Shown piece by piece: positions 7,272 to 15,302 of a stretch of DNA of 64,000 nucleotides (the stretch's first letter is position 1; every line of letters begins with the position of its first letter). This DNA comes from Lachnospiraceae bacterium. Lineage in GTDB: Bacteria; Bacillota; Clostridia; Lachnospirales; Lachnospiraceae. Made by a program: the position numbers and the translations under genes. The notes under the pieces were generated by a model. That model saw only the letters and a list, made by a program, of their open reading frames with translations. It had not been told where the DNA came from and searched no databases. The stretch spans positions 86,283 to 150,282 of the forward strand of contig CABJBM010000019.1 of assembly GCA_902363835.1 (NCBI GenBank). Reading direction: 5' to 3'.

Positions 7272-8001
7272 GCTTTGGTCTTGCTCTGCTGTTTTAGGGC
7301 TTTTGGTCTTATGGCAGGGGATCAGTGCTTTCGGTTTTGTAGACCGCTTTCTGCTCCCATCGCCAATCCGTGTGGGACGGGCATTTGTAACGGAATTCCC
7401 GGTATTGACAGTTAATGCGGGAATTACCCTTGCTGAGGCGTTTACCGGGCTTTTTCTAGGGGTTGCAACCGGTTTTGTGATCGCTGTGATCATGGATCAT
7501 TTTGAAGGCGTTTACCAGGCTTTTTATCCGCTTATCGTTCTGACACAGACCGTTCCCACGGTAGCAATTGCCCCTCTTTTGGTATTGTGGTTTGGTTATG
7601 GAATGGCTCCTAAGGTGATCCTCATTGTCTTAACTACCTTTTTTCCCATTACCGTGGGCATGCTTACCGGTTTTAAATCAGTGGATCCAGATGAAGTGAA
7701 CCTTTTAAAATCTATGGGAGCAGGAAGAATAAAGATATTTCGTTATATCAAGCTTCCCGGAGCTATGGGGCAGTTTTTTGCAAGCCTTCGGATCTCTGTT
7801 TCCTATGCCGTGGTGGGCGCGGTCATTTCTGAATGGCTGGGAGGCTTTGGCGGACTGGGTGTATACATGACCCGGGTAAAAAAATCCTTTGCCTTTGATA
7901 AGATGTTTGCGGTCATTTTTCTTATATCGGCCATCAGTCTTCTTCTTATGAAAGGTGTGGACGTGCTTTCTAAGAAAAGCATGCCATGGGATAATCAGTG
8001 A
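7240..8001 (+). CDS. thiX: ABC transporter permease for thiamine precursor
   Basis: A 253-residue permease of the SsuC/TauC type with about six membrane helices and the EAA-loop signature (SMGAGRIKIFRYIKLPGAM) that contacts the ATPase. It starts with TTG at 7240, placed by GGGGAGG nine bases upstream, inside the end of the preceding gene. Together with the binding protein and ATPase downstream it forms a ThiXYZ-type importer, known to carry the thiamine pyrimidine precursors HMP or formylaminopyrimidine. Riboswitch control supports this over the related nitrate/sulfonate systems. Confidence 0.88.
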   Translation: MKRKSQSITSKLWSCSAVLGLLVLWQGISAFGFVDRFLLPSPIRVGRAFVTEFPVLTVNAGITLAEAFTGLFLGVATGFVIAVIMDHFEGVYQAFYPLIVLTQTVPTVAIAPLLVLWFGYGMAPKVILIVLTTFFPITVGMLTGFKSVDPDEVNLLKSMGAGRIKIFRYIKLPGAMGQFFASLRISVSYAVVGAVISEWLGGFGGLGVYMTRVKKSFAFDKMFAVIFLISAISLLLMKGVDVLSKKSMPWDNQ

Positions 8002-8023
8002 TGTGATAGAATTGGAGGAAAAA

Positions 8024-9034
8024 ATGAAAAAAACAGGTTTGGCAATCTTAGTGGCAGCCGCAGTCGCCGCACTTCTTACTGCCTGCGGGGGAACCGGGAA
8101 ACAGGCAGCAAATACGAATTCATCGGATTTAAAAAAGGTGACATTTGTTCTGGACTGGACTCCCAATACCAATCATACCGGACTTTATGTGGCAGAGGAA
8201 AAGGGGTATTTTAAGGAGGAAGGGCTTGAGGTAGAAATCGTTCAGCCTCCCGAGGATGGGGCGGCAGTTTTAGTAGCCTCCGGAAAGGCCCAGTTTGGAA
8301 TGTCCTTTCAGGACTCCATGGCACCTGCTCTGGCAGGGGAAAATACCCTTCCCATTACGGCGGTGGCAGCGGTCATCCAGCACAACACCTCCGGTATTAT
8401 TTCCAGAGAAGGCGAGGGAATGGCTTCTCCAAAGGGAATGGAAGGAAAGAAATATGCTACCTGGGATATTCCGGTGGAAAAGGCCATGGTCAAAGATGTG
8501 GTAGAAGCCGATGGAGGTGACTTTTCCAAAGTGCAGCTGATTCCCAGCACTGTTACGGATGAGGTTTCCGCATTAAAATCAAAATCAGTGGATGCCATCT
8601 GGATCTTTTATGCATGGGCAGGTGTCAAAATGGAAGTGGAAGGCCTTGATACGGATTACTTTGCATTTGCAGATTTGAATCCTGTCTTTGATTATTACAC
8701 GCCGGTTATTATTGGGGGAAATGAATTCCTAAAGCAGGAGCCTGAGACAGCCAAAGCCTTTTTAAGAGCTGTGAGCAAAGGGTATGAAGATGCCGGGAAA
8801 GACCCGGAGGAGGCAGCCAGTATATTACTTAAGGCGGCACCGGAGCTTGATGAAAAGCTGGTGATGGAAAGCCAGAAATATCTGGCGGATCAGTATCAGG
8901 CTGAAGCGGAAAAGTGGGGATATATAGACCCGGAACGGTGGAACAGGTTTTATGACTGGCTGAATAAGAATGGCCTTTCCAGTCCTGAGATTCCTGCAAA
9001 TGCCGGATTTTCAAACGATTATCTGCCACAGTAA
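8024..9034 (+). CDS. thiY: Thiamine-precursor ABC substrate-binding lipoprotein
   Basis: A 336-residue NMT1/THI5-like solute-binding protein. The ATG at 8024 follows TTGGAGGAAA; in-frame codons further upstream lack a site. The signal peptide ends in the lipobox LTAC (C21), so the protein is anchored to the outer face of the membrane. The conserved FVLDWTPNTNHTGLYVAEEKGYF and a pyrimidine-pocket region follow, typical of ThiY proteins that bind formylaminopyrimidine/HMP. Length and order in the operon fit. Confidence 0.92.
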   Translation: MKKTGLAILVAAAVAALLTACGGTGKQAANTNSSDLKKVTFVLDWTPNTNHTGLYVAEEKGYFKEEGLEVEIVQPPEDGAAVLVASGKAQFGMSFQDSMAPALAGENTLPITAVAAVIQHNTSGIISREGEGMASPKGMEGKKYATWDIPVEKAMVKDVVEADGGDFSKVQLIPSTVTDEVSALKSKSVDAIWIFYAWAGVKMEVEGLDTDYFAFADLNPVFDYYTPVIIGGNEFLKQEPETAKAFLRAVSKGYEDAGKDPEEAASILLKAAPELDEKLVMESQKYLADQYQAEAEKWGYIDPERWNRFYDWLNKNGLSSPEIPANAGFSNDYLPQ

Positions 9035-9104
9035 AGGAAGGGGATTTGACCTTTGCAGCATTCACAGGATGCAGGTAATGCCTGCAAAAATAAAGGAGGC
9101 AACC

Positions 9105-9848
9105 ATGACGCACTTAAAGGTGGAAGGCATTACGAAATCCTTTGATGAAAAAGCGGTTTTAAAAGGAGTATCCTTAGAGCTTAAAGAAGGGGAGCTGGTA
9201 TCTCTTCTTGGAGTCAGCGGAGGAGGAAAGACCACACTGTTTCATATTATTGCAGGCCTGTCTCTGCCGGATGAGGGACATGTATATCTGAATGGAGAAG
9301 AAATCACCGGAAAACCGGGGTCTGTCAGTTATATGCTGCAAAGGGACCTTTTGCTTCCTTACCGTACCATTGTGGACAACGTGGCCCTTCCCCTTCTTAT
9401 TAAGGGCATGAAAAAGGCAGAGGCCAGAAAAAAGGCAGGAGAGTATTTTAAAATGTTTGGCCTGGAGGGGACGGAGAAACAGTACCCTTCCCAGCTATCC
9501 GGCGGCATGAGGCAGAGGGCAGCCCTTTTAAGGACGTATTTGTTTTCCAATCGTATCGCTCTTCTTGATGAGCCTTTTTCCGCTCTTGATATGTTGACCA
9601 AGCAGGGGGTGCATGAATGGTATTTAAAGGTAATGGATGACATTCATTTATCCACCCTTTTTATTACCCATGACATTGACGAAGCCATTCTTTTGTCAGA
9701 CCGCATCTGTATGCTGACCGGATCACCCGGCAGGATTACAAAGGAAATCATCATAAAGGAATCAAAACCACGGGAAAAGGATTTTAACATTTCAAAGGAA
9801 TTTTTGGAATATAAGAGGGAGATATTAAAGCATTTAGAAGGAGTATGA
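9105..9848 (+). CDS. thiZ: Thiamine-precursor ABC transporter ATP-binding protein
   Basis: A 247-residue ABC ATPase with Walker A GVSGGGKTT (36-44), Q-loop near 79, signature LSGGMRQR (131-138) and Walker B LLDEP (153-157). It powers the ThiX/ThiY importer from the cytosolic face. The start is the ATG at 9105 after TAAAGGAGG; in-frame sequence back to 8970 overlaps thiY and lacks a ribosome binding site. It is the last gene of the riboswitch operon. A small hairpin (TGCAGG/CCTGCA, 9070-9085) lies in the gap after thiY. Confidence 0.93.
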   Translation: MTHLKVEGITKSFDEKAVLKGVSLELKEGELVSLLGVSGGGKTTLFHIIAGLSLPDEGHVYLNGEEITGKPGSVSYMLQRDLLLPYRTIVDNVALPLLIKGMKKAEARKKAGEYFKMFGLEGTEKQYPSQLSGGMRQRAALLRTYLFSNRIALLDEPFSALDMLTKQGVHEWYLKVMDDIHLSTLFITHDIDEAILLSDRICMLTGSPGRITKEIIIKESKPREKDFNISKEFLEYKREILKHLEGV

Positions 9849-9854
9849 CAGTCT

Positions 9855-9875
9855 GCGGGCTTTAAAAAAGCCCGC
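9855..9875 (+). terminator. Hairpin at the end of the thiamine operon
   Basis: GCGGGCTTT pairs with AAAGCCCGC around a 3-base loop, 7 bp after the thiZ stop. No clear T-tract follows, so termination is likely but not certain. Confidence 0.55.
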
Positions 9876-10008
9876 CCATACTTCGAATGTTGGGGCTCCC
9901 AATTTTATCCGGGTTTTGTTTTTGCAAACAGGGCAAAGCAACCATTTCTTTTTTCCATGGGATTTACCCCTTTTTTACCCACTGCAAAATTTCGACTTTT
10001 TATACTGC

Positions 10009-10215
10009 CTAGTCTTTTTTATATTCCAAAATATCACCAGGCTGACACTCTAATTCTCTGCAAATAGCTTCTAAAGTTGAAAATCTGATTGCTTTTGCTT
10101 TGCCATTTTTCAATATCGAAAGATTAGCCATTGTTATACCAATGCTCTCAGAAAGCTCTGTAACACTCATTTTCCGTTTAGCCAGCATAACGTCAACATT
10201 AACTACAATTGCCAT
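10009..10215 (-). CDS. Small Xre/Cro-type HTH regulator
   Basis: A 68-residue helix-turn-helix protein of the YozG-like group: IVVNVDVMLAKRKMSVTELSESIGITMANLSILKNGKAKAIRFSTLEAICRELECQPGDILEY. It is essentially one HTH domain. The ATG at 10215 follows GAGGTGA at good spacing; an upstream in-frame GTG falls inside that site and is not used. It directly follows a DUF2975 membrane protein gene. Such pairs are common in Firmicutes and probably form a small regulator/membrane-partner unit. Target genes are unknown. Confidence 0.85.
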   Translation of the reverse strand: MAIVVNVDVMLAKRKMSVTELSESIGITMANLSILKNGKAKAIRFSTLEAICRELECQPGDILEYKKD

Positions 10216-10225
10216 ATTAATCACC

Positions 10226-10705
10226 TCATATCGTCAAATCGTTTTCCGATTTAACATCAATCGCATCCTGCAAAAGCCGTTTTAGTACGGAAGTAAACAC
10301 GGCGATTAAAAATGCGCTGCCCGAGATTACCAAACCCATCAGCATAAAACCCGGCGTATCATTATCTAAGCGCACTACTGCGTAAAAGAAAGGCAAGCCA
10401 CCTACTGTAGTGATAATAAAAACAGCAACAGCACAGCGGATAATAACAGCTAATGACTTTACAGACAATTCCGAGAAGGCACAGTTGGCATCGATATACC
10501 TCAATAGTTTCATGGCCTGATACAGCGCAATGAAGTAAGGTGTTGCAGCAGCATAAGTTCCAGCTAGCCAAATATATTCCATATGATAGGGGTCAGGCCT
10601 GTTTTCAAAAAATGAAATCCAGGCAATAACACCACATAAAGCAAGCATGGCAATTCCGGCAATAACGACGGCACACCGAAGGATGATAGTTGAACAATAT
10701 TTCAT
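10226..10705 (-). CDS. DUF2975 family membrane protein
   Basis: A 159-residue protein with four predicted membrane helices (about residues 8-30, 45-62, 84-105 and 118-142), matching DUF2975. The ATG at 10705 follows GGGAGGTG; an in-frame GTG three codons upstream lies within the ribosome binding site. Its stop is 10 bp from the HTH gene start, so the two form an operon. The function is unknown. Families of this kind are usually found with a YozG-like HTH protein, as here. Confidence 0.82.
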   Translation of the reverse strand: MKYCSTIILRCAVVIAGIAMLALCGVIAWISFFENRPDPYHMEYIWLAGTYAAATPYFIALYQAMKLLRYIDANCAFSELSVKSLAVIIRCAVAVFIITTVGGLPFFYAVVRLDNDTPGFMLMGLVISGSAFLIAVFTSVLKRLLQDAIDVKSENDLTI

Positions 10706-10822
10706 AAAAGGCACCTCCCTTTTTTAAATTGACTCAATTATAATTAGATATTTATCGTTTGTCAATATATATTTATTATAAAATAATATATTACTGCTGT
10801 TTATCGATATATGAGTTTTTAA

Positions 10823-10836
10823 GGGGGTAGATTTTT
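10823..10836 (+). repeat. 14-bp direct repeat, left copy (outer edge of IS region)
   Basis: GGGGGTAGATTTTT, repeated exactly and in the same orientation at 12628-12641. The two copies bracket the degenerate repeat blocks and the IS30-type element. They could be a long target duplication or the two ends of an older element. Confidence 0.6.
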
Positions 10837-10850
10837 GCTCACATGTAAGA

Positions 10851-10990
10851 CGAGATGCCACTTTGTAAATCGAAACTCCATCTTTGTAATTGACAATTAA
10901 ATATTTGTAAACGAAACGCCACTTTTATACTCGAAATGCATGTTTTGTAAAACAGAAGCCACTTTTGTAATTAAAATGCAGTTTGATTTT
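10851..10990 (+). repeat. Degenerate tandem repeats left of the IS30-type element
   Basis: About six imperfect units of roughly 20 bases with the shape GAAAtGCCActtTTGTAAa (for example GAGATGCCACTTTGTAAATC, AACGCCACTTTTATACTC and AAGCCACTTTTGTAATTA). Related sequence in inverted orientation is seen at 12540-12625. Multiple terminal repeats like these are typical transposase-binding arrays of IS21-like ends, but no IS21 genes are present. The rest of the 10706-11080 gap shows no gene. Confidence 0.55.
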
Positions 10991-11080
10991 TTGCTTTTAT
11001 TGTCGTATGATAATAAAAATGAGTATGCCAATGGGAGGTCAACTCCCTCTCGATTTTTTGTAATCGGAGAATCCACCCCT

Positions 11081-11111
11081 AATTCCTTAGACAGATTAGA
11101 TGTTGGCGGCA
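11081..11111 (+). repeat. IS30-type left inverted repeat
   Basis: The outer AATTCCT and inner GTTGGCGGCA match the reverse complement of the right end at 12437-12466. About 20 of 30 positions agree, with the inner 10 identical. Confidence 0.65.
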
Positions 11112-11121
11112 TGCAGTTTTA

Positions 11122-12420
11122 TTATTTTTTGAGAAGTGCTGGTTTTAGCATGATGTCTCCGGCGGCTACCGGATTACATCCGAGTTTCTCTAAAACCTCT
11201 TCTCCATGATAAAAGCTGAAGGTTTCGTAGGGACTACGATTGTTCAGCTTTTTTCTTTTGTAAGAGTTAATGTGATTCATCATTAGACTGATATCAGCCT
11301 GAGTAAGGTTATGGAAGCTTGTCCCTTTTGGGAGGATTCTGCGTATCAGTTCGTGATTTACCTCGATGGCCCCCTTTTGATAAGGGCTTCCGGTATCACA
11401 ATAAAACACCCTGGTCTTTAAGACAGTATAACGATCCGAACCGCACTCAATTGCCGCTGGATTTGAGAATTCACTTCCGTTGTCGGTCAGAATCACTGGA
11501 AACAGCTTTTTAAATAACTCATGTCCAAGCGTTTGGTACAGCTTATCATAAATATCAGTTACTGATTTTGAAGTATTCGCATCACGCAGAAAAGCGAGCA
11601 TGAAGCTGCATTCCACAAAGTGAATGGTAAGAAGGCATTTGCCTCCTTTTTCCCCAATAACAGAGTCCATCTGAACAATGTTTGTATCAGGGGTCTTTTC
11701 AAGGAATACACAGAAATCTTTGTAGCTGCGACCGATGCGGCAGCCTTTGTCAACTTTGAATTCCGGCTTTTTATATCGTTCCCGGAATTTGACTTTCCTG
11801 GGAAGATCAATGTTTCTGATGTCAAACAGACATAAATCAATGTAGTTATAGATGGTCTTTTCACTGCACATCAGTTCATCCTGATGATTCATGTAGATCT
11901 GATTGACCGATTGTCCTTGTTTCACAAGAGGTGTAATGATTTGATTCAGTCTGCGGACTTCCGCTTGCGAAACACACAGACCACTTCTTGAGGAAGAAAT
12001 CGTCTCATGTGCATGGATATGGGCATGCTCTGCATCATAAATGTTTTTCAGCAGCGAGCACTTACCAATGATTTCACAACCATTACAGGCATAAGGAACG
12101 TGAAATCTTGCCATGCAGATCTCTTCCAGGAAGTCCGTGCAGTTTGAATTACAGGACTGGCAGAGTTTACAGTAAGTATTGGATTTACGAGTACACTGAT
12201 TCCCACAGACTTTTTTCTCCCTGCAATCAAATCTGTTTTTACAGGAATTGAAAGGAAAGCCGGGATACCCCGTGGCAATGCAAGAGCTGTACTTACGTAC
12301 TTCTCTGGAGATGGTAGTTGGATTTTTATCCAAACGGCGTGCAATCTCCTTAAATGATAAAGAATCTTTTAGGTGTTTTTGCAGGCAGAGCCTGTCTTGG
12401 TAAGTGAAAAATTTAGACAT
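11122..12420 (-). CDS. IS30-family transposase
   Basis: A 432-residue DDE transposase. An N-terminal HTH (LSFKEIARRLDKNPTTISREVRKY) is followed by a cysteine-rich insertion of about 80 residues (CREKKVCGNQC...CKLCQSC...CNGC), likely zinc-binding. The catalytic core has the DDE triad in QMDSVIG, LTDNGSEFS and KGAIEVNHELIRRILPKG. The last block is characteristic of IS30. The frame is intact, so it may be active. Its ORF fits tightly between the inverted repeats. The length is somewhat above the IS30 prototype because of the cysteine-rich region. Confidence 0.95.
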   Translation of the reverse strand: MSKFFTYQDRLCLQKHLKDSLSFKEIARRLDKNPTTISREVRKYSSCIATGYPGFPFNSCKNRFDCREKKVCGNQCTRKSNTYCKLCQSCNSNCTDFLEEICMARFHVPYACNGCEIIGKCSLLKNIYDAEHAHIHAHETISSSRSGLCVSQAEVRRLNQIITPLVKQGQSVNQIYMNHQDELMCSEKTIYNYIDLCLFDIRNIDLPRKVKFRERYKKPEFKVDKGCRIGRSYKDFCVFLEKTPDTNIVQMDSVIGEKGGKCLLTIHFVECSFMLAFLRDANTSKSVTDIYDKLYQTLGHELFKKLFPVILTDNGSEFSNPAAIECGSDRYTVLKTRVFYCDTGSPYQKGAIEVNHELIRRILPKGTSFHNLTQADISLMMNHINSYKRKKLNNRSPYETFSFYHGEEVLEKLGCNPVAAGDIMLKPALLKK

Positions 12421-12436
12421 CCAATATCCTCCGTTC

Positions 12437-12466
12437 TGCCGCCAACTCTTTTAGGATATAGGAATT
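12437..12466 (-). repeat. IS30-type right inverted repeat
   Basis: TGCCGCCAAC at the inner side and AGGAATT at the outer side are the inverse of the left end at 11081-11111. It lies 16 bp upstream of the transposase start. Confidence 0.65.
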
Positions 12467-12483
12467 GATTGTTTTTAGGAACT

Positions 12484-12532
12484 AAAAAAGACTGGTAATC
12501 TTATCAATCAATGACAAATACCAATCTTTTTT
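12484..12532. terminator. Bidirectional hairpin outside the IS right end
   Basis: AAAAAAGACTGGTA pairs with TACCAATCTTTTTT with one mismatch, around a ~20-base loop. It has A-tract and T-tract flanks, so it could terminate in both directions and insulate the transposase from outside transcription. The rest of 12533-12764 holds the right-hand degenerate repeats and no gene. Confidence 0.6.
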
Positions 12533-12627
12533 GTAAACCAGAATGCAACCTTCTGGGATATATATTTTAATTGTAACTATTGACTTAATTAGAAATCGAA
12601 AGGGTTGCATTTCGATTTGCAATTGAG

Positions 12628-12641
12628 GGGGGTAGATTTTT
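12628..12641 (+). repeat. 14-bp direct repeat, right copy
   Basis: GGGGGTAGATTTTT, identical to 10823-10836 and in the same orientation, 1.8 kb away. See the left copy for interpretation. Confidence 0.6.
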
Positions 12642-12764
12642 AAAGGAGAATTATCCAGTTCCTTTGCAGTTCCGTAATTACGGATTGCCAGGCATTATGA
12701 GCCCTTGCATACCCAGCAATTTAAGAAAGATTAATCACGCTTCGGCGTTCTGCTTATTAGGACA

Positions 12765-12808
12765 CAAAAAAACAAGTGTATCGTCCACTTGGAACAATAC
12801 GCTTGTTT
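12765..12808 (-). terminator. Terminator of the two-component system operon
   Basis: Read on the minus strand, AAAACAAGCGTAT pairs with ATACACTTGTTTT (one G-T pair) around a ~16-base loop, followed by a run of T. It lies 100 bp downstream of the histidine kinase stop. Confidence 0.75.
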
Positions 12809-12907
12809 TAGCCATTCACTTGGCAGTTGCCCATAAACAATATAGTTTTCTTATACTGTCTTATGAAGGACTGCCTGGAGGCCGGCTTTTTATATAATAA
12901 AATCAGA

Positions 12908-14395
12908 TTATCTCTGCCAGGGGATCCGGAAGATAAAAGAAGTTTTTTCACCGGGCACTGATGCAGCCTCAATGCCGATGTTATGGCGGTCTGCAATCCG
13001 TTTCGCAATTGCCAGGCCAAGACCGGTTCCCGTCCGGTTGGTTTCGCCAATAGACATATAATACTCCTCAAACACATGGGGCAGGTCCTTTTCTTGAATG
13101 CCAATACCCCTGTTGCTGATTGTAGTCGTGCAGCTGTTGGCATCAATCGTGACCCACACTTCGATTGGTTCTCCCGGTATGGAAAACTTGATGGCATTGT
13201 CCAACACGGTTACTAACATCTGGCGCAACCTGCCGTAATCTCCGCAGAAAGGAAATATATCACCGTCTTGTATATTCAGTTCTATGACATGTCCCCCATC
13301 ATGTGCGATGTGCCTTAAGGTCCGGACCGCATCCTCTACGACCATTATAAAATTAATCTGCTGTTTTTCTATATGATAGCTGGGATTCTGCAATCGGGAC
13401 AGTTCCAAAAGATCATTGACCATCCGGTTCATGTGGACGCTTTCCGCAAGCATCTCCTTATAGTATGCTTCTACCTGCTCCTGACCTGTTACAATCCCAT
13501 CGCAGAGTGCTTCCAGAGAACTGCGGATCACTGCCACCGGGGTACGCAGTTCATGAGAGATATTGGAAATATAGGTTTTGCGCAATTCTTCCAGCTCCGC
13601 CTGCTGCCGGTCCGCTTCTTTAAGCCGTACAGAAAGTATGTCGATGTTACTGGCAAGGATTCCAAGCTCATCCTGGCGTTTCACGCCGGTCTTTGCCGTA
13701 TAATCTCCTTTGGTCATTTTTACGGTGATTTCCACCATACATTTCAGCGGATTTACAATGGTCCGGGAGAATTTCAGACACGGAATGATTAACACCAGCA
13801 GCGCGATGAGCATGCTCCCGGCCAGCACCCAGCCGGCTTCCATAATTGTGGAAAACATGTCCCCGGTGCGGGCATGGACCACCACCACCGCCACAGTCCT
13901 TCCATCAGAGAACTGTATCGGTGAAGCAATAATGAAGTTTTTTTCCAGCATTCTGTCAGACCACCGTTCGCTGACAGAGGTTTCTCCATTCATGGCCTGA
14001 TCAATGAGTGTCCGCACTTCTGCGGGAATGGAGGAATAAGTAATATTATATTTGCCAAATTCCACATGGATCGTCTGAGTGGCGCTGTCCACAATCCAAA
14101 GGTTGCTTAAGGCAATGTTATCCATGAAATCCAGATAAATACCCAGTCTTAAGTTGTTCTGCTTCATCTGCTCTTTCAGCCCCGACTCAATGGGATAATT
14201 CTTTGGTATCTCCTGTTCAAAATACACGCATAGCGAGTGAGCGATGGCCTCTGTTTTCTGTATGAAGCCTGACCTATAGTTAAGTACCGTAGTTCTGGTA
14301 TAAATTATAAGAAAAATCCCGCCTACAGTACTGCACATCAGAACAAGTGCTGCGGTAAAATAGAGAAGGATCTGGGCAGTTAGTTTCCGTTTCAT
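12908..14395 (-). CDS. Sensor histidine kinase
   Basis: A 495-residue membrane kinase. TM1 (about residues 8-30) and TM2 (about 170-192) enclose a ~140-residue extracellular sensor domain. A HAMP linker follows, then the H-box SHELRTP with H281 as phospho-acceptor, and ATPase boxes (N-box VLDNAIKFS, then GIGIQEKDLPHVFEEYYM and GTGLGLAIAKRI). The ATG at 14395 starts 5 bp from the response regulator stop codon; an in-frame codon at 14422 overlaps the regulator and is less likely. It acts with the OmpR-type regulator upstream, and the pair faces the peptide/nickel-type ABC operon that it may control. Confidence 0.93.
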   Translation of the reverse strand: MKRKLTAQILLYFTAALVLMCSTVGGIFLIIYTRTTVLNYRSGFIQKTEAIAHSLCVYFEQEIPKNYPIESGLKEQMKQNNLRLGIYLDFMDNIALSNLWIVDSATQTIHVEFGKYNITYSSIPAEVRTLIDQAMNGETSVSERWSDRMLEKNFIIASPIQFSDGRTVAVVVVHARTGDMFSTIMEAGWVLAGSMLIALLVLIIPCLKFSRTIVNPLKCMVEITVKMTKGDYTAKTGVKRQDELGILASNIDILSVRLKEADRQQAELEELRKTYISNISHELRTPVAVIRSSLEALCDGIVTGQEQVEAYYKEMLAESVHMNRMVNDLLELSRLQNPSYHIEKQQINFIMVVEDAVRTLRHIAHDGGHVIELNIQDGDIFPFCGDYGRLRQMLVTVLDNAIKFSIPGEPIEVWVTIDANSCTTTISNRGIGIQEKDLPHVFEEYYMSIGETNRTGTGLGLAIAKRIADRHNIGIEAASVPGEKTSFIFRIPWQR

Positions 14396-14399
14396 TCTA

Positions 14400-15098
14400 T
14401 CACCGATCCTGCCTGATCTCAAACTTATATCCGGAACCCCAGACCGTCTTGATCTGCCAGTTGGGGTGGCTTAAGTCAGACAGCTTGTAACGGAGCCGCT
14501 TGATATGGGTGTCAATGGTGCGTGGGTCGCCAAAATAATCCACGCCCCACACCAGATCCAACAGATTGTTTCGGGTATATACTCTGTTGCGGTGGGTGGC
14601 CATCAGCCAGAGAAGTTCAATCTCCTTTTTTGTTAAGTTAACAGGGGATTCATTTACTGTTACCGTAAGGTTGTCCAGCGAAATCTTCAAATTGTCATAT
14701 ATGAATAACTGCTTCTGCTGCAGATTTCCGGAAGCCTGATCAATTCGCCGCATAATGGCACGTATCCTGGCCATGACCTCGCCCGGCGAAAAAGGCTTCA
14801 CAATATAATCGTCGGCACCGATATCCAGCCCCATGATCTTCTCAAAATCCTCTCCCCGTGCCGTGATCATGATAATGGGAATCGTGGAGTTGCTGCGAAT
14901 CTGCCGGCACACCTCGAATCCATCTTTGACCGGCATCATGATATCCAAAAGTACCAGATCAATATCCTCTCTTTCATATATTTCAATGGCCTGCTGTCCA
15001 TCATGAGCCTTATGTACCGTATACCCCTCCTTGACACAGTACTCGGTCAGAACGGAAACAAGTTGCCGGTTATCGTCACAGATCAGTATTGTCATCAT
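14400..15098 (-). CDS. OmpR/PhoB-family response regulator
   Basis: A 232-residue regulator: receiver domain with acidic pocket DD (8-9), phospho-acceptor D52 (LLDIMMP) and K101 (VKPFSPGE), then a C-terminal winged helix ending in the typical DTHIKRLRYKL...VWGSGYKF. GGGAGG precedes tandem ATGs at 15098 and 15095. It is first in a two-gene operon with its kinase. The divergent promoter region carries a palindrome and a 12-bp tandem repeat suited to OmpR-type binding. Confidence 0.95.
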   Translation of the reverse strand: MMTILICDDNRQLVSVLTEYCVKEGYTVHKAHDGQQAIEIYEREDIDLVLLDIMMPVKDGFEVCRQIRSNSTIPIIMITARGEDFEKIMGLDIGADDYIVKPFSPGEVMARIRAIMRRIDQASGNLQQKQLFIYDNLKISLDNLTVTVNESPVNLTKKEIELLWLMATHRNRVYTRNNLLDLVWGVDYFGDPRTIDTHIKRLRYKLSDLSHPNWQIKTVWGSGYKFEIRQDR

Positions 15099-15138
15099 TC
15101 ATGTACCTCCCTTTCTATTACTACTATAATATGGATTT

Positions 15139-15156
15139 ATGACATTTCCATGTCAT
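15139..15156. promoter_or_regulatory. Palindrome in the regulator/ABC operon divergent region
   Basis: ATGACAT and ATGTCAT are perfect 7-base arms around TTCC. A third TTGACAT half-site follows at 15160-15165. The palindrome sits just upstream of the response regulator gene and may be an operator for its own transcription. Confidence 0.5.
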
Positions 15157-15221
15157 TTTTGACATAAAGTTCACAAATTTGAACGCAAAATGCCACATGA
15201 TTGCCATAAATTTATTTTATT

Positions 15222-15245
15222 ATAAAATCAACAATAAAATCAACA
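15222..15245 (+). repeat. Tandem 12-bp direct repeat at the ABC operon promoter
   Basis: ATAAAATCAACA occurs twice back to back (15222-15233 and 15234-15245). The second copy overlaps the putative -35. Tandem direct repeats about one helical turn apart are the usual binding mode of OmpR-family regulators, and one is encoded divergently here. Confidence 0.6.
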
Positions 15246-15268
15246 TATGAGGTAAAAAAATGTATAAT
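15240..15268 (+). promoter_or_regulatory. Promoter of the peptide/nickel-type ABC operon
   Basis: A weak -35 TCAACA (15240-15245), 17 bp, then a perfect -10 TATAAT (15263-15268). The weak -35 overlapped by direct repeats suggests that an activator is needed. Confidence 0.65.
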
Positions 15269-15302
15269 ATACCCATGTGTATAAGAGTTAAAGGAGGAAA
15301 AG

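Larger units (their letters stand above)
11081..12466 (-). mobile_element. IS30-family insertion sequence
   Basis: The element is about 1.39 kb and has one transposase gene. Imperfect terminal inverted repeats of about 30 bp are visible: the left end begins AATTCCT and ends GTTGGCGGCA (11081-11111). The right end is the inverse, TGCCGCCAAC to AGGAATT (12437-12466). No convincing short target duplication is seen, so the ends may be off by a few bases. The element appears intact. Confidence 0.75.

Noticed and set aside
10851..10990. Spaced repeats left of the IS element as a CRISPR array
   Set aside because: Units are degenerate and contiguous at ~20 bp without unique spacers, and no cas genes are present.
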